From NCBI RefSeq assembly GCF_015265435.1, contig NZ_JABJWH010000014.1, positions 24,170-88,169 of the forward strand: 64,000 bases of DNA, given 5' to 3'. Shown one piece after another: positions 1 to 8,553 of this stretch. Positions within the stretch are counted from its first letter, which is position 1. The number at the start of each line of letters is the position of its first letter. The DNA is from Alloalcanivorax profundimaris. GTDB taxonomy: Bacteria > Pseudomonadota > Gammaproteobacteria > Pseudomonadales > Alcanivoracaceae. Both the position numbers and the translations under genes were made by a program. The notes below the pieces were generated by a model. It did not search any database. It saw nothing but the letters and a program-made list of their open reading frames with translations, and had not been told where the DNA came from.

Positions 1-19
1 AACGACAAAGGATCTCACC

Positions 20-1432
20 ATGCGACACGCCGCTTTTGCGCGCGCGCCCCTCGCCATGGCGGTGGGGGCCGCCCTCTCCGCACCGGCTTCCGCCGCCCTC
101 TTCGAGGAGGCCGCGCCTTCTTTCACCGTTCGCGCCACCGGTGACGACTTCGCCATCAGCGGGTTCGACATCGCCGCCCTGCCCGACGACCGCTTGGCGG
201 TGCTCTGGACCGAGACCGGCGTCGGCCGGGACCGGCTGCGCCTGCAGCGCTTCGACGTGAACGGCAACGCCCTGGCGGCGCCGCTCACGGTGCGGGAGGA
301 ACCCGTCGGCGCCAGCGAATCCATGGGCCTGCCGTCGCTGGCCGCCGACGACCAGGGCAACCTGGTGGCCAGTTGGCATGAACAGCCCTACCCCTCCTAC
401 GTCCGGAGCTGCCGGAACACCCTGTGGTTCACGCGCATCGACAGCGGGGACACCCTGGCGACGCCCATCCAGGTGCCGGGCACCGACGAGCAGCTTTGCG
501 CTTCCGATATGGACGTGGACGGTGACGGCGACGTAGCCCTGGCCTGGACCGCGGACTCCGGCGATGGCCGGAGCCAGCAGTTCGCGACCTATGACGCCAC
601 CAGCACCCCGCTGGGGGACGGTAACGCCGCCGGCGACGGCAGCGGCGCCACCGTGGCTCTGAACGACGACGGCACCCTGATGGTGGTGTGGAGTGCCATG
701 GAAGCCCAGGCGGTGCGCGTTCTGGGGCGGCGTTTCGCGCTCAACGGCAGCGCCCTGGGCGACGCCTTCCGGCTCGACAACGGCGAGGTGCCGGATACGC
801 CCACCCTGGAAGACGACCCGACCGTGGTGCACGCCGGCGACGGCGGCTTCGTGGTGCAGTGGCTCGACCACCTGTCCAACCCGCCGGAGGGCTACCAGGC
901 CTTTGTGGTCCAGGCCCGGCATTGGGGCGCGGACGGCGCCCCCGGCGCGGCCCTGGAGATGGTGAACCGGACCGCTGGTCCGTCCCAGGCGCTCACCGCG
1001 CCCAGCCTGGCCGCCGATGACGACGGCGCCCTGGTGAGCGCCTGGGGCTTCGAGAGCGCCGGCGACCCGCCCGAGGCGCGGGCCACCGCCTTCGACGCCA
1101 ACGGCGACCTGGTGGGTGAGCGCGCCACCTTGGTGGAAACGCTGCCCGAGGACGAAACCTTCTTCGGCAATGAGGGCACTCCCAAGGTGGCCCTGAGCAA
1201 GGATCTGGCGGCCATGGCCTGGTACAACGACGGCGGCGACACCCTGCAAGCCCGGGTGGCACCGCGCCAGGACCTGACCCCGCCGGACGGCGGTGACGGT
1301 TCCGATGGCGGCTCGGATGGCGGCTCCGGTGGTGCCGACGACGACGATGACCACCTGTTCGGCGGCGCCGGCGGGCCGCTGGCGCTGGCCGGGCTGGCAC
1401 TGCTGGCCCTGCGGCGGCGATTGCGCCGGTAG
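20..1432 (+). CDS. Secreted repeat protein with GlyGly-CTERM tail (paralogue A)
   Basis: Protein of 470 residues with an N-terminal signal peptide (hydrophobic stretch to about residue 26, ending ASA). The body contains repeated segments of the form SLAADxxGxLVxxW, spaced like the blades of a beta-propeller. The C-terminus has a Gly/Asp/Ser-rich linker, GGAGG, a hydrophobic helix and RRRLRR, which is the layout of the GlyGly-CTERM signal that rhombosortase cleaves in other Proteobacteria. AAAGGA lies upstream of the ATG at suitable spacing. Two clear paralogues follow. The biochemical function is unknown; surface anchoring or release through type II secretion is inferred from the tail. No rhombosortase gene is in the window. 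Confidence 0.8.
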   Translation: MRHAAFARAPLAMAVGAALSAPASAALFEEAAPSFTVRATGDDFAISGFDIAALPDDRLAVLWTETGVGRDRLRLQRFDVNGNALAAPLTVREEPVGASESMGLPSLAADDQGNLVASWHEQPYPSYVRSCRNTLWFTRIDSGDTLATPIQVPGTDEQLCASDMDVDGDGDVALAWTADSGDGRSQQFATYDATSTPLGDGNAAGDGSGATVALNDDGTLMVVWSAMEAQAVRVLGRRFALNGSALGDAFRLDNGEVPDTPTLEDDPTVVHAGDGGFVVQWLDHLSNPPEGYQAFVVQARHWGADGAPGAALEMVNRTAGPSQALTAPSLAADDDGALVSAWGFESAGDPPEARATAFDANGDLVGERATLVETLPEDETFFGNEGTPKVALSKDLAAMAWYNDGGDTLQARVAPRQDLTPPDGGDGSDGGSDGGSGGADDDDDHLFGGAGGPLALAGLALLALRRRLRR

Positions 1433-1464
1433 CAACCGGGCCCAAACACGCCCTTGGGGGGGCG

Positions 1465-1491
1465 AAGCGCCGGTTCGCCGGCGCTTTTTTT
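1465..1491 (+). terminator. Rho-independent terminator after paralogue A
   Basis: A nine-base-pair GC-rich stem (AAGCGCCGG / CCGGCGCTT) closes on a TTCG tetraloop and is followed by a T run. It lies 30 bases after the stop codon, so paralogues A and B are probably separate transcription units. Confidence 0.85.
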
Positions 1492-1586
1492 ATCCGCGTG
1501 AAACCGTGCGCCGGTTAACCGCCACCTGTGCAATTTATTGCCACCATCCCCCGCTCATAACAACAGCGATCCTGAGGGGGATTTTT

Positions 1587-2960
1587 ATGTCACTGCCCGT
1601 GTTTCCACGCACGCCGCTGGCCCTGGCGGTGGGCGCCGCCGTTTTGTCCACGCCCGCCGGCGCCGCTTCCTTGCTCGACGACGCCTCGCCCATGGTGGAG
1701 CTGTACGTCCCGAGCGAGGCCATCAGCATTAATGGCTTCGACGTGGCCGGTCTGCCCGACGGCCTGTTCGCGCTGGTCTGGTCCGAGTACGACAGCGACA
1801 CCCGCCTCTACCACGTGCGGCTTGCTCGCTTTGACGCCGACGGCAACGCCGAGGGCGACGTCCTGGAACTGTTGTCCGGTTCTCCGTCCTCCAGCGGCGG
1901 TCCAAACAACCCGGTGGTGGCCGCCGACAACGACGGCGACCTTGTCGTGGCCTGGGAGTTCAACGATGGCGGCTGCGGCACACTGGGCTACACTCGCGTC
2001 GACGCCGACGACACCATCGCAAGCCCACAATCCCTGTCCCATGATGCCGGCTCCGGAAGTGACTGCCAGGTTCGGGTCACAATGGACGACGATGGTCGCT
2101 ACGCGTTCGGCTGGCGCCATGAATCAGCCGCGAACTCTCCGGTGTACGTGGTCCAGACGTTCAATGCCGACGGCTCCACCATCGCGCCCTCCTTCGAGGT
2201 GGCGCCGGTGCTCACCATCTTTCCAGGGTTAGCTCTCGCCTTGCGGGACGACACCCTGGCGGTGGCCTGGACCGCGGATGTCGAGCCGGACTACCCGGTA
2301 ATGGCCCGCCGTTACAACCAGAACGGCACCGCCCTGGGCAACGCGAATTTCCGCCTGGATAACGGCGCCCCGGACCACGCCGTGATTCAAACCTCACCGG
2401 TACTTGTTCAGGACCCCGCCGGCGGATTCCTGGGCATGTGGCACCAGGCGCGAAGCCTCAACGGTGAGTTCGTGGACAGCCAGCACGGCCAGCGCTGGGC
2501 CGCCGATGGTACCGCCCGCGCGGAGGTTGTGTTCAGCGATGACAATATGGGCGGCAGTGGCGGCAATGCATATGCCCCCTCAGTGGCCACCAATGAGCAA
2601 GGCTTGATCCTCGCCGGCTGGACCGCGAGCCTCGACTACGCCGATGGATTCAGCCGGGTGACGGCTTTCCAGAACGGTCAACGCCTGGGCGATGACGCCG
2701 TTACCGTCGGGTCCTATACCCAGGGGGATTATTTTTACTCGCCGAACACGGAGGTGGTGCTTAGCGGCCGCACCGCCACCGCCGTGTGGTACGAGCAAAA
2801 CGCCGATCTGGAGTACAGCATCCGGGCACGCTCGCTGACGCTGCCGGAGGCCGCTTCGAATCCGGCAGCGGGCGGTGGTGGTGGAGGCGGCGGCGGCGCT
2901 AACTTCCTCGGGACGTTTGGCCTGATGTTGCTGATGGCGGGGCGGCGGACCCGCCGGTAG
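1587..2960 (+). CDS. Secreted repeat protein with GlyGly-CTERM tail (paralogue B)
   Basis: Protein of 457 residues, homologous end to end with its two neighbours: same RTPLALAVG signal peptide, same SLLDDASP start of the mature region, and the same repeated DxDGDLVVAW-type segments. It ends in a run of nine glycines, a hydrophobic segment and GRRTRR, matching the GlyGly-CTERM layout. The ATG follows GAGGGGG by six bases; the reading frame is open much further upstream, but that part lies over the terminator and has no signal peptide. A cell-surface or secreted role is inferred from the tail; the ligand or substrate is unknown. Confidence 0.8.
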   Translation: MSLPVFPRTPLALAVGAAVLSTPAGAASLLDDASPMVELYVPSEAISINGFDVAGLPDGLFALVWSEYDSDTRLYHVRLARFDADGNAEGDVLELLSGSPSSSGGPNNPVVAADNDGDLVVAWEFNDGGCGTLGYTRVDADDTIASPQSLSHDAGSGSDCQVRVTMDDDGRYAFGWRHESAANSPVYVVQTFNADGSTIAPSFEVAPVLTIFPGLALALRDDTLAVAWTADVEPDYPVMARRYNQNGTALGNANFRLDNGAPDHAVIQTSPVLVQDPAGGFLGMWHQARSLNGEFVDSQHGQRWAADGTARAEVVFSDDNMGGSGGNAYAPSVATNEQGLILAGWTASLDYADGFSRVTAFQNGQRLGDDAVTVGSYTQGDYFYSPNTEVVLSGRTATAVWYEQNADLEYSIRARSLTLPEAASNPAAGGGGGGGGGANFLGTFGLMLLMAGRRTRR

Positions 2961-3091
2961 CGTCGCCGCGGCCCGGAACCGTACACGAGCCAGTGGCGGC
3001 AGCAGCGATATCACCACCGCCCTGCCGCCCCTGCTTACCGCCGGATTCTTGCCCCCGGCGCCGGCGCCCACCAATGACAACCGCCGGGGCG

Positions 3092-3709
3092 TCAACCTTC
3101 CGCCGAATGAGCCCGTAACGCCGTCTGAATTTCCATGATGTTCCAGGCCTGCTCCGCCAACACCGGATTTCCTGCCCGCAATCTCAGGAATTCCGCGGCT
3201 GCATTGATGGCTTTACTGACCCCGGTAAGATCGAGCATCGTTTTCACCGCCGCTTGATCGGCCTTCACTAATTTTCCGTTCTGTTCCATCCATGCCAGAA
3301 CATCATGGGCATGCCATAGGGGCACGGAATCAAAGACTCTCGGCGCCGGAAAGCGTGAACGAGAGCGGCGCAACTCCCCCGCCGCATACTTGCGCATTGC
3401 TTGTCGCGTGATGGCAATGCGATTGTCTGATAACCACTCGGCGATGCCTGACAGGTTGAGCAGATCAGGGCCGACGGATTGTGGATGCGCCCCCGGGATC
3501 GCGGTTTGTACATCCCCGACGGCGGACTGAACGACTACCATGGCTTCTTCACCTTCTCGGCTGAAATCCAACGATAAATAGCCGGGCCGAGCCAAGCCCA
3601 CGATCGCATCGTCGCATCCGGCTTCGAAGAGAGCATCCAGCCATTGTTCGGAATCCGGCTGCTCCAATGGCAACTCGAAATGCACCTGAAACTCATACAT
3701 CGTCATCAT
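3092..3709 (-). CDS. Conserved hypothetical protein with possible DNA-binding segment
   Basis: About 205 residues, starting at ATG-ATG-ACG-ATG just after AGGAG; the open frame extends further upstream without a better start. The N-terminal part (MYEFQVHFELPLEQP...WLDALFEAGCDDAIVG) resembles small uncharacterised proteins of Proteobacteria. The middle (LSGIAEWLSDNRIAITRQAMRKYAAGE) looks like a helix-turn-helix, so DNA binding is possible but unproven. It lies on the opposite strand between the second and third GlyGly-CTERM paralogues and so interrupts the array. No partner gene is evident. It could regulate its divergent neighbour; this is speculation from position. Confidence 0.6.
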   Translation of the reverse strand: MMTMYEFQVHFELPLEQPDSEQWLDALFEAGCDDAIVGLARPGYLSLDFSREGEEAMVVVQSAVGDVQTAIPGAHPQSVGPDLLNLSGIAEWLSDNRIAITRQAMRKYAAGELRRSRSRFPAPRVFDSVPLWHAHDVLAWMEQNGKLVKADQAAVKTMLDLTGVSKAINAAAEFLRLRAGNPVLAEQAWNIMEIQTALRAHSAEG

Positions 3710-3845
3710 CTGCTCCTGACCGCCTGTACAGACAACCATCCACGGCCCTGCGTAAAGCCCGGGCATGCGCTTCCGGATTAGCCGGCGTCGACCAAATCAT
3801 CCTACTCGCCGTTCACGGACGACAAAGCATGGCTTGCGGTATCCG

Positions 3846-3884
3846 CAGGACGTCCTGTAACAATGCACCCGACATTTGTCGGGT
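3846..3884. promoter_or_regulatory. Pair of palindromes between divergent genes (candidate operators)
   Basis: The intergenic region holds a perfect 12-base palindrome CAGGACGTCCTG and, with centres 24 bases apart, an inverted repeat ACCCGACA-TT-TGTCGGGT with a perfect eight-base stem. Neither is followed by a T run, so protein binding is more likely than termination. They lie upstream of paralogue C and of the divergent hypothetical gene. The cognate regulator is unknown. Confidence 0.4.
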
Positions 3885-3951
3885 ACTGCCGGCGCGGGGG
3901 CGGTTCTAGAGTAAGCGTGTTTTTGCAACCTTACTCTGGGGGTGAATTTCC

Positions 3952-5310
3952 GTGTCTTACCTGACTTTCCAGCGCACGCCGCTGGCCGTGGCGGTGTGCT
4001 CCGCCGTTCTGTGCGCGCCGGTGGGCGCCGCCTCGCTGCTCGACGACGCCGCTCCAACGGTGGATCTGTACGCCGCGCCGGCGGGCTACCAGCTTGATGA
4101 CTTCGAGGTGACCGCCCTGCCCGGTGGTCGCTTCGCGGTGCTGTGGCGGGAGGCCAACGACGCCGGCGCGGACCTCATCAAGCTGGGGCGCTTCGACGCC
4201 GACGGCGCCCTGCTCGACGAGGTGATGGCGCTGGACAGCGGCAATGTCTCCTCCATCGACGTGCTTGAGCCGGCCCTGGCCGCCGACGCGGACGGCGACC
4301 TGGTGGCGGCCTGGAGCATCACGGTGGGCGATTGCGGCGGCGTGATCTATTCACGAATCGCCGGGGATGGCTCGGTGATCGCCGAGCGGCAGTCCGTGAA
4401 TAGCGGCAGCGGCGCCAAATGCCACCCCGCCGTCGCCATGGACGCGGACGGCCGCTTCCTGCTGGCCTGGTACAACGAAGACGCGGCGCAGGAATACCGG
4501 GCGCGGGCGTTCAACGCGGACGGCACGGCGATGGGCGACTTCTTCGTTCTCGGCGAGGCGCAGGACGGGGCCCCGGCCGTGGCGCTGCAAGGCGACACCC
4601 TGATGGCGGCCTGGTCCACGTATGTGTCGTCGGCCGGCGATGTGGTTCTGGGGCGCCGTTTCAACCTCAACGGCACCGCTTTGGAAGCCGAGCCGTTCCG
4701 CCTGGATGATGGCAGCGAAGCGGGCCTCAGCCTGGACCAGACGCAGCCGGCCCTGGCCGCCGATGAGGACGGCGGCTTCCTGGCGATGTGGTCCCAGGAG
4801 GTGTGGCCGGACCATGTCAAAACCCTGACCATGCAGGGCCGGCACTGGGCCGCCGACGGCACCGCCGGCGAGACGCTGGCGGTGCCAACCGGCGGCCTGG
4901 ATACCGGCGGGCCGTCCCTGGCCTCCGACGGCGACGGCCTGGTGGTGGTGGGCTGGAGCCAGGCCCTGCCCGACGAAAACGGCGGCGAAAGCCGGGTGAT
5001 GGCGTTCCGCGATGGCGCGCCCCTGGGCGACGGCGCGGCGGTGGTGGCGACCTCCACCATTCCGGAAGCGGTGGATCACTCCCTGAACACCGAGGTGGTG
5101 CTCGGCGATGGCACCGCCACGGTGGTGTGGTTCGCCCAGGAGGATGGCGGCCCTTCCACGCTGCGGGCACGCACTCTGAGCGTGGAGGACGCGCCGGGGG
5201 ATGGCGGCGACGGTGGTGGTAGCGGTGGCGGTGGCGGCGGTTCCACCGGTTTGCTTGCGCTGCTCGGCCTGGTGTTGTTCGGGAGGCGGCGGTATCGTTG
5301 CCTCCCATGA
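3952..5310 (+). CDS. Secreted repeat protein with GlyGly-CTERM tail (paralogue C)
   Basis: Protein of 452 residues starting at GTG after a GGGGGTG Shine-Dalgarno. The signal peptide (RTPLAVAVCSAVLCAPVGA) and mature N-terminus (SLLDDAAP) match paralogue B. Six or seven internal repeats such as ALAADADGDLVAAW, AVAMDADGRFLLAW and ALAADEDGGFLAMW suggest a beta-propeller. The tail is GGGGGGSTG, a hydrophobic helix and FGRRRYR, again of GlyGly-CTERM type. Its stop codon overlaps the ATG of the following glycosyltransferase (ATGA), which suggests translational coupling. The function of the mature protein is unknown. Confidence 0.82.
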   Translation: MSYLTFQRTPLAVAVCSAVLCAPVGAASLLDDAAPTVDLYAAPAGYQLDDFEVTALPGGRFAVLWREANDAGADLIKLGRFDADGALLDEVMALDSGNVSSIDVLEPALAADADGDLVAAWSITVGDCGGVIYSRIAGDGSVIAERQSVNSGSGAKCHPAVAMDADGRFLLAWYNEDAAQEYRARAFNADGTAMGDFFVLGEAQDGAPAVALQGDTLMAAWSTYVSSAGDVVLGRRFNLNGTALEAEPFRLDDGSEAGLSLDQTQPALAADEDGGFLAMWSQEVWPDHVKTLTMQGRHWAADGTAGETLAVPTGGLDTGGPSLASDGDGLVVVGWSQALPDENGGESRVMAFRDGAPLGDGAAVVATSTIPEAVDHSLNTEVVLGDGTATVVWFAQEDGGPSTLRARTLSVEDAPGDGGDGGGSGGGGGGSTGLLALLGLVLFGRRRYRCLP

Positions 5311-7289
5311 ACGAGAACCCGGAACGGATCCTCAAGCGCGCCCTGGACCACGCCGGCGCCGGCCGGCTCGAGGAGGCCCTGGCGCTGCTGGTGCCGCTGG
5401 CGGCGCGCTACCCCAAGGTGCCGGCGGCGGTGATCAACCACGGCGAGATCCTGCGCCGGCTGGGCCGCTTCGACGAGGCGGCGGCGGTGCTGGAAAACGC
5501 GGTGGCGCGGCTGCCGGACCTGCCGGTGGCGCGTTTCAACCTGGCCCTGGCCCTGCGCGGCGCCGGCCGCCTGGAGGACGCCCTGGCGGTGTACCGGGAG
5601 GCGCTGCGCCGCCAGCCGGACCACGGCGACGGCTGGTACAACCAGGGCAATGCCCTGCTCGACACCGGCCGCGAGGAAGACGCCGTGGCCAGCTACCGGC
5701 GCGCTCTCAAGCACCTGCCGCCGCCGCGCCAACCGCGCACCCTCAATAACCTGGCCAGCGCCCTGATTCTGCTGCGCCGCCCCGCCGAGGCGGAAGCGCC
5801 GCTGCGCGACGCCCTGGCGCTGAGCCCGGACTACCCGGACGCCCACCTCAACCTGGGCGTGGCCCTGGAACGCCAGGGACACCTGGGCGAGGCCGCCGGC
5901 GCCTACCGCCGCGTGGCGGAACTGCGCCCGGACCATTGGTGGCACGCCCTGCACGCGGACCTGCTGTGCCCGGACGTGTTCGACGACAACGCCGCCATCG
6001 ACACCTGGCGGGACGACTACGCCGCCACCCTGGCGCGCTGGCGGGACCGGCCCGGGCACCTGGACCCGGCTCTGCTGCACCTGAGCGGCGCCGAGCCGCC
6101 GCCCACCCTGATGTATCAGGGCCGCGCCGACCGCGCCCTGAAAACCGCCCACGCCGACCTGCTGGCGCCGCGCCTGCCCGCCATCGAACCGCCGGCGCCA
6201 CGCTCCGGCGGTGACCGGCGCCGCATCGGCTTGGTGGTCAACCACGGCCACGAAGGCATCTTCATCCGCAGTGTCCAGGGCGTGCTGCCGCGCCTGGACC
6301 GGCAACGCTTCGAGATCGTGGTGGCGGTGACCCGCCCGGCCCTGAACCGCGCCCGCGCCGCCCTGGGCGACGACGGCCTCACCTGGCTGGCGCTCAGCCC
6401 CCAGGTGGACCAGGCCGCCGGGCAGCTGCGCGCGGCGCGGCTGGATCTGCTCTACCACTGGGAAGTGGGCTCGGACTCGTTCAACTACTTTCTGCCCTGG
6501 TTCCGACCGGCGCCGCTGCAGTACACCAGCTGGGCCTGGCCGCTGACCACCGGCATCCCGGGCATGGATTTCTTCCTGTCCTCGGACCTGGCGGAACCGG
6601 AGGGCGCCCAGGACCTGTACCGGGAAACCCTGCTCACCATGCCCGGCAACATGTTCACCTGGGCCGAGCCGCCCACGCCACCGGAGCGCCCCATGACGCG
6701 GGCCGACTTCGGCCTGGCGGACGGCGAGCACCTGTACCTGTGCGCGCAGAACCCGCGCAAGATCCACCCGGACTTCGACCCGCTGGCGGCGGGCATTCTG
6801 GAGCGCGACCCGCGCGCCCGGGTGCTGCTGATCGGCAGCCGGGAAGGCGCCGAGACCGAGCCCCTGCGCCAGCGCCTGCAACGGCGCCTGGGCGCCCTGG
6901 CGGAGCGCGTCACCCTGCTGCCGCGCCAGAGCCGGGAGCGCTACCTGGGCTTGCTGGACGTGGTGGACGTGGCCCTGGACCCGCCCCATTACAGCGGCGC
7001 CAATACCAGCTTCGACGCCCTGGGCATGGCCCTGCCGCTGATCACCCTGCCCTCGCCGCTGCTGCGCGGCGCCTTCACCGGCGGCCTGTACCGCCGCATG
7101 GGCCTCACCGGCCTGATCGCCCGGGACCCGGAGCACTACGTCGAGCTGGCCGTGGGCGTCGCCACCGACCCGGCCCTGCGCCAGCACTGGCGCGACGCCC
7201 TGCGCGAACACAACGGTGCGATCTTCCATGATGACAGCGCCATCGGCGAGCTGCAGAACGCCTGGGATATCATGCTTGGCGACGTCTAA
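5307..7289 (+). CDS. TPR-repeat GT41-like (OGT/SPINDLY family) glycosyltransferase
   Basis: About 660 residues. The first ~220 hold tandem tetratricopeptide units (AEAPLRDALALSPDYPDAHLNLG and similar). A two-lobed glycosyltransferase region follows from about residue 295 to the end, with a VVNHGHEGIF motif in the first lobe and, in the second, the sugar-nucleotide site DPPHYSGANTSFDALGMALPL characteristic of GT41 O-GlcNAc-transferase relatives. There is no signal peptide, so it is cytoplasmic. The ATG overlaps the stop of the upstream GlyGly-CTERM gene; a TTG nine bases earlier is a less likely start. Family members attach a sugar to Ser/Thr; donor and target here are unknown, and the coupled secreted protein is a plausible substrate. 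Confidence 0.82.
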   Translation: MNENPERILKRALDHAGAGRLEEALALLVPLAARYPKVPAAVINHGEILRRLGRFDEAAAVLENAVARLPDLPVARFNLALALRGAGRLEDALAVYREALRRQPDHGDGWYNQGNALLDTGREEDAVASYRRALKHLPPPRQPRTLNNLASALILLRRPAEAEAPLRDALALSPDYPDAHLNLGVALERQGHLGEAAGAYRRVAELRPDHWWHALHADLLCPDVFDDNAAIDTWRDDYAATLARWRDRPGHLDPALLHLSGAEPPPTLMYQGRADRALKTAHADLLAPRLPAIEPPAPRSGGDRRRIGLVVNHGHEGIFIRSVQGVLPRLDRQRFEIVVAVTRPALNRARAALGDDGLTWLALSPQVDQAAGQLRAARLDLLYHWEVGSDSFNYFLPWFRPAPLQYTSWAWPLTTGIPGMDFFLSSDLAEPEGAQDLYRETLLTMPGNMFTWAEPPTPPERPMTRADFGLADGEHLYLCAQNPRKIHPDFDPLAAGILERDPRARVLLIGSREGAETEPLRQRLQRRLGALAERVTLLPRQSRERYLGLLDVVDVALDPPHYSGANTSFDALGMALPLITLPSPLLRGAFTGGLYRRMGLTGLIARDPEHYVELAVGVATDPALRQHWRDALREHNGAIFHDDSAIGELQNAWDIMLGDV

Positions 7290-7302
7290 CGCCGCGCCCG
7301 TG

Positions 7303-7824
7303 TTAATCAAAAAGGCGTTCGAACTCCCGGGTGAAGTCGCCGGTGGCGGGTTGGATCCCCAAATCCGCCTCGGCCCGCGCGACAAGATTACGAGCGGTTC
7401 GGAATAACATGCCACTGAGTGATTCCAGGGTATTGAAATGCTCGGCGATGGCTTCGTAATTGGTTTCGTAGTCGTGGGCTGCGATATTCCGCGCCATGCG
7501 GCTCTGTTGCCATTCCTCTGAGGACTCCAGCACACCCAGCTTTTCGAAAAACGACAGCACCTTGAGGAAGCTGTCCGAGTCTTCGCTCATCAATAGAGCC
7601 GTGTGTCGCATGGCCACCGCCAAGGTGTCCTGGAGCTTGGCAAAGCGCTCATTGATGGCCGCCAACGTTTCGAACAACTCGGTATCCTTACGCTTCGCCG
7701 CCAGGTCGTCCCCGAGCAAGGGCCAGGCCATCTTGCGCTCTGAGTAATCAAGAAAATAAGCGCAGCGTTGCAGCGCTTCCAACAGGTGGGATAGATGGCG
7801 CCGCTCTTCGTCAAGGACGTTCAT
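7303..7824 (-). CDS. HEPN-domain toxin (HepT-like)
   Basis: An all-helical protein of 173 residues containing RNIAAHDY (about residues 128-135), the RX4HXY motif that marks HEPN ribonuclease toxins of HEPN-MNT systems. In such systems this tyrosine is the AMPylated residue. It starts two bases after the stop of the upstream nucleotidyltransferase gene, the usual operon arrangement. The expected role is RNA cleavage neutralised by the partner. It is longer than many HepT proteins, but the motif and context make the call fairly secure. Confidence 0.75.
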   Translation of the reverse strand: MNVLDEERRHLSHLLEALQRCAYFLDYSERKMAWPLLGDDLAAKRKDTELFETLAAINERFAKLQDTLAVAMRHTALLMSEDSDSFLKVLSFFEKLGVLESSEEWQQSRMARNIAAHDYETNYEAIAEHFNTLESLSGMLFRTARNLVARAEADLGIQPATGDFTREFERLFD

Positions 7825-7826
7825 GA

Positions 7827-8129
7827 TCAGGAAGCCTCCAGCAAGGGTCTGGCGCGGGCCTTGGCCAGCGACTGAAACGAGCTCAACGGCTTCCCGGCTT
7901 CCGCGATAACCAAGTCCACGGGCAAGCGCAACGACTCTTCCAATGCCATTTTAAGCGCGGCTCGCCGCAATAAAGATACGGTGCGGTCGGCTTCGATGAA
8001 GAGATCCAGATCCCCCCCTCTACGGCGGTCATCCACCCGCGAACCGAACACCGACACAGCGACGCCACCGCCCAGGTGCGCCTGCACGAGTTGTTGAATT
8101 CGCTGCCGTTGCTCTTCGCTCAAACGCAT
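7827..8129 (-). CDS. MntA-like minimal nucleotidyltransferase antitoxin
   Basis: A protein of 100 residues with the nucleotidyltransferase signature FGSRVDD...GGDLDLFI, i.e. GS followed by the DxD metal-binding pair. In HEPN-MNT modules the MntA partner AMPylates the HEPN toxin and so blocks it. It is the first gene of a two-gene operon with the HepT-like protein directly downstream. No mobile-element genes flank the module. Assignment rests on the motif and the pairing. Confidence 0.78.
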   Translation of the reverse strand: MRLSEEQRQRIQQLVQAHLGGGVAVSVFGSRVDDRRRGGDLDLFIEADRTVSLLRRAALKMALEESLRLPVDLVIAEAGKPLSSFQSLAKARARPLLEAS

Positions 8130-8197
8130 ACAGATCTCCAGATCACACGGTCGAGAGTAGAACCGGCACGTCGGGCTCGCAAGGGCCGATCACGGGA

Positions 8198-8490
8198 TCA
8201 GTCGAGGATGAAGCCGAGGCGGCGGGCCTTGAGGACGACCTGGGTGCGGTTGTCGCATTCGAACAGAGCGAGCAGGTCGGAGACGTACTCGCGCACGGTG
8301 GCCGGCGCGATATTGAGCTGGCCGGCGATCTCCTTATTGGGCAGGCCCAGGGCAAGCAGCTCCAGGGTGGCGCGCTGGCGGGGCGAGAGGGTCAGCGGCC
8401 GGTCCGGCCGCCGGGCGCCGCCTCTTCCACCAGCCGGCGCAGGCCGTCGCGGAACAGCTCGTGGTCCTCGGTGATCAGGATGCTAATCAT
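8198..8490 (-). pseudogene. Remnant of a LuxR/NarL-family response regulator (receiver mostly deleted)
   Basis: The ATG frame reads MISILITEDHELFRDGLRRL, the start of a receiver domain, for 32 codons and then stops (TGA at 8394-8392). Another frame directly downstream encodes PLTLSPRQRATLELLALGLP through NKEIAGQLNIAPATVREYVSDLL, a typical LuxR-type helix-turn-helix ending in a TGA at 8200-8198. Between the two, the rest of the receiver including the phosphoacceptor aspartate is missing, as expected for an internal out-of-frame deletion of a few hundred bases. The start overlaps the end of the upstream kinase gene in its restored frame, so the pair was once an operon. It should not be functional. 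Confidence 0.75.
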
Positions 8491-8553
8491 GGGCCGGCCT
8501 CATGGCGGACTCGCCGGTGCCCGGCGGATGGTCGGCGCGGCGCAGCGCCACGT

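Noticed and set aside
1293..1586. Upstream extension of paralogue B
   Set aside because: Overlaps the end of paralogue A and its terminator; the signal peptide begins at 1587.
5076..7535. Antisense open frame of 819 codons
   Set aside because: Lies opposite the TPR/GT41 gene; composition is Gln/Val/Gly/Arg-rich with no domain, a by-product of high GC.
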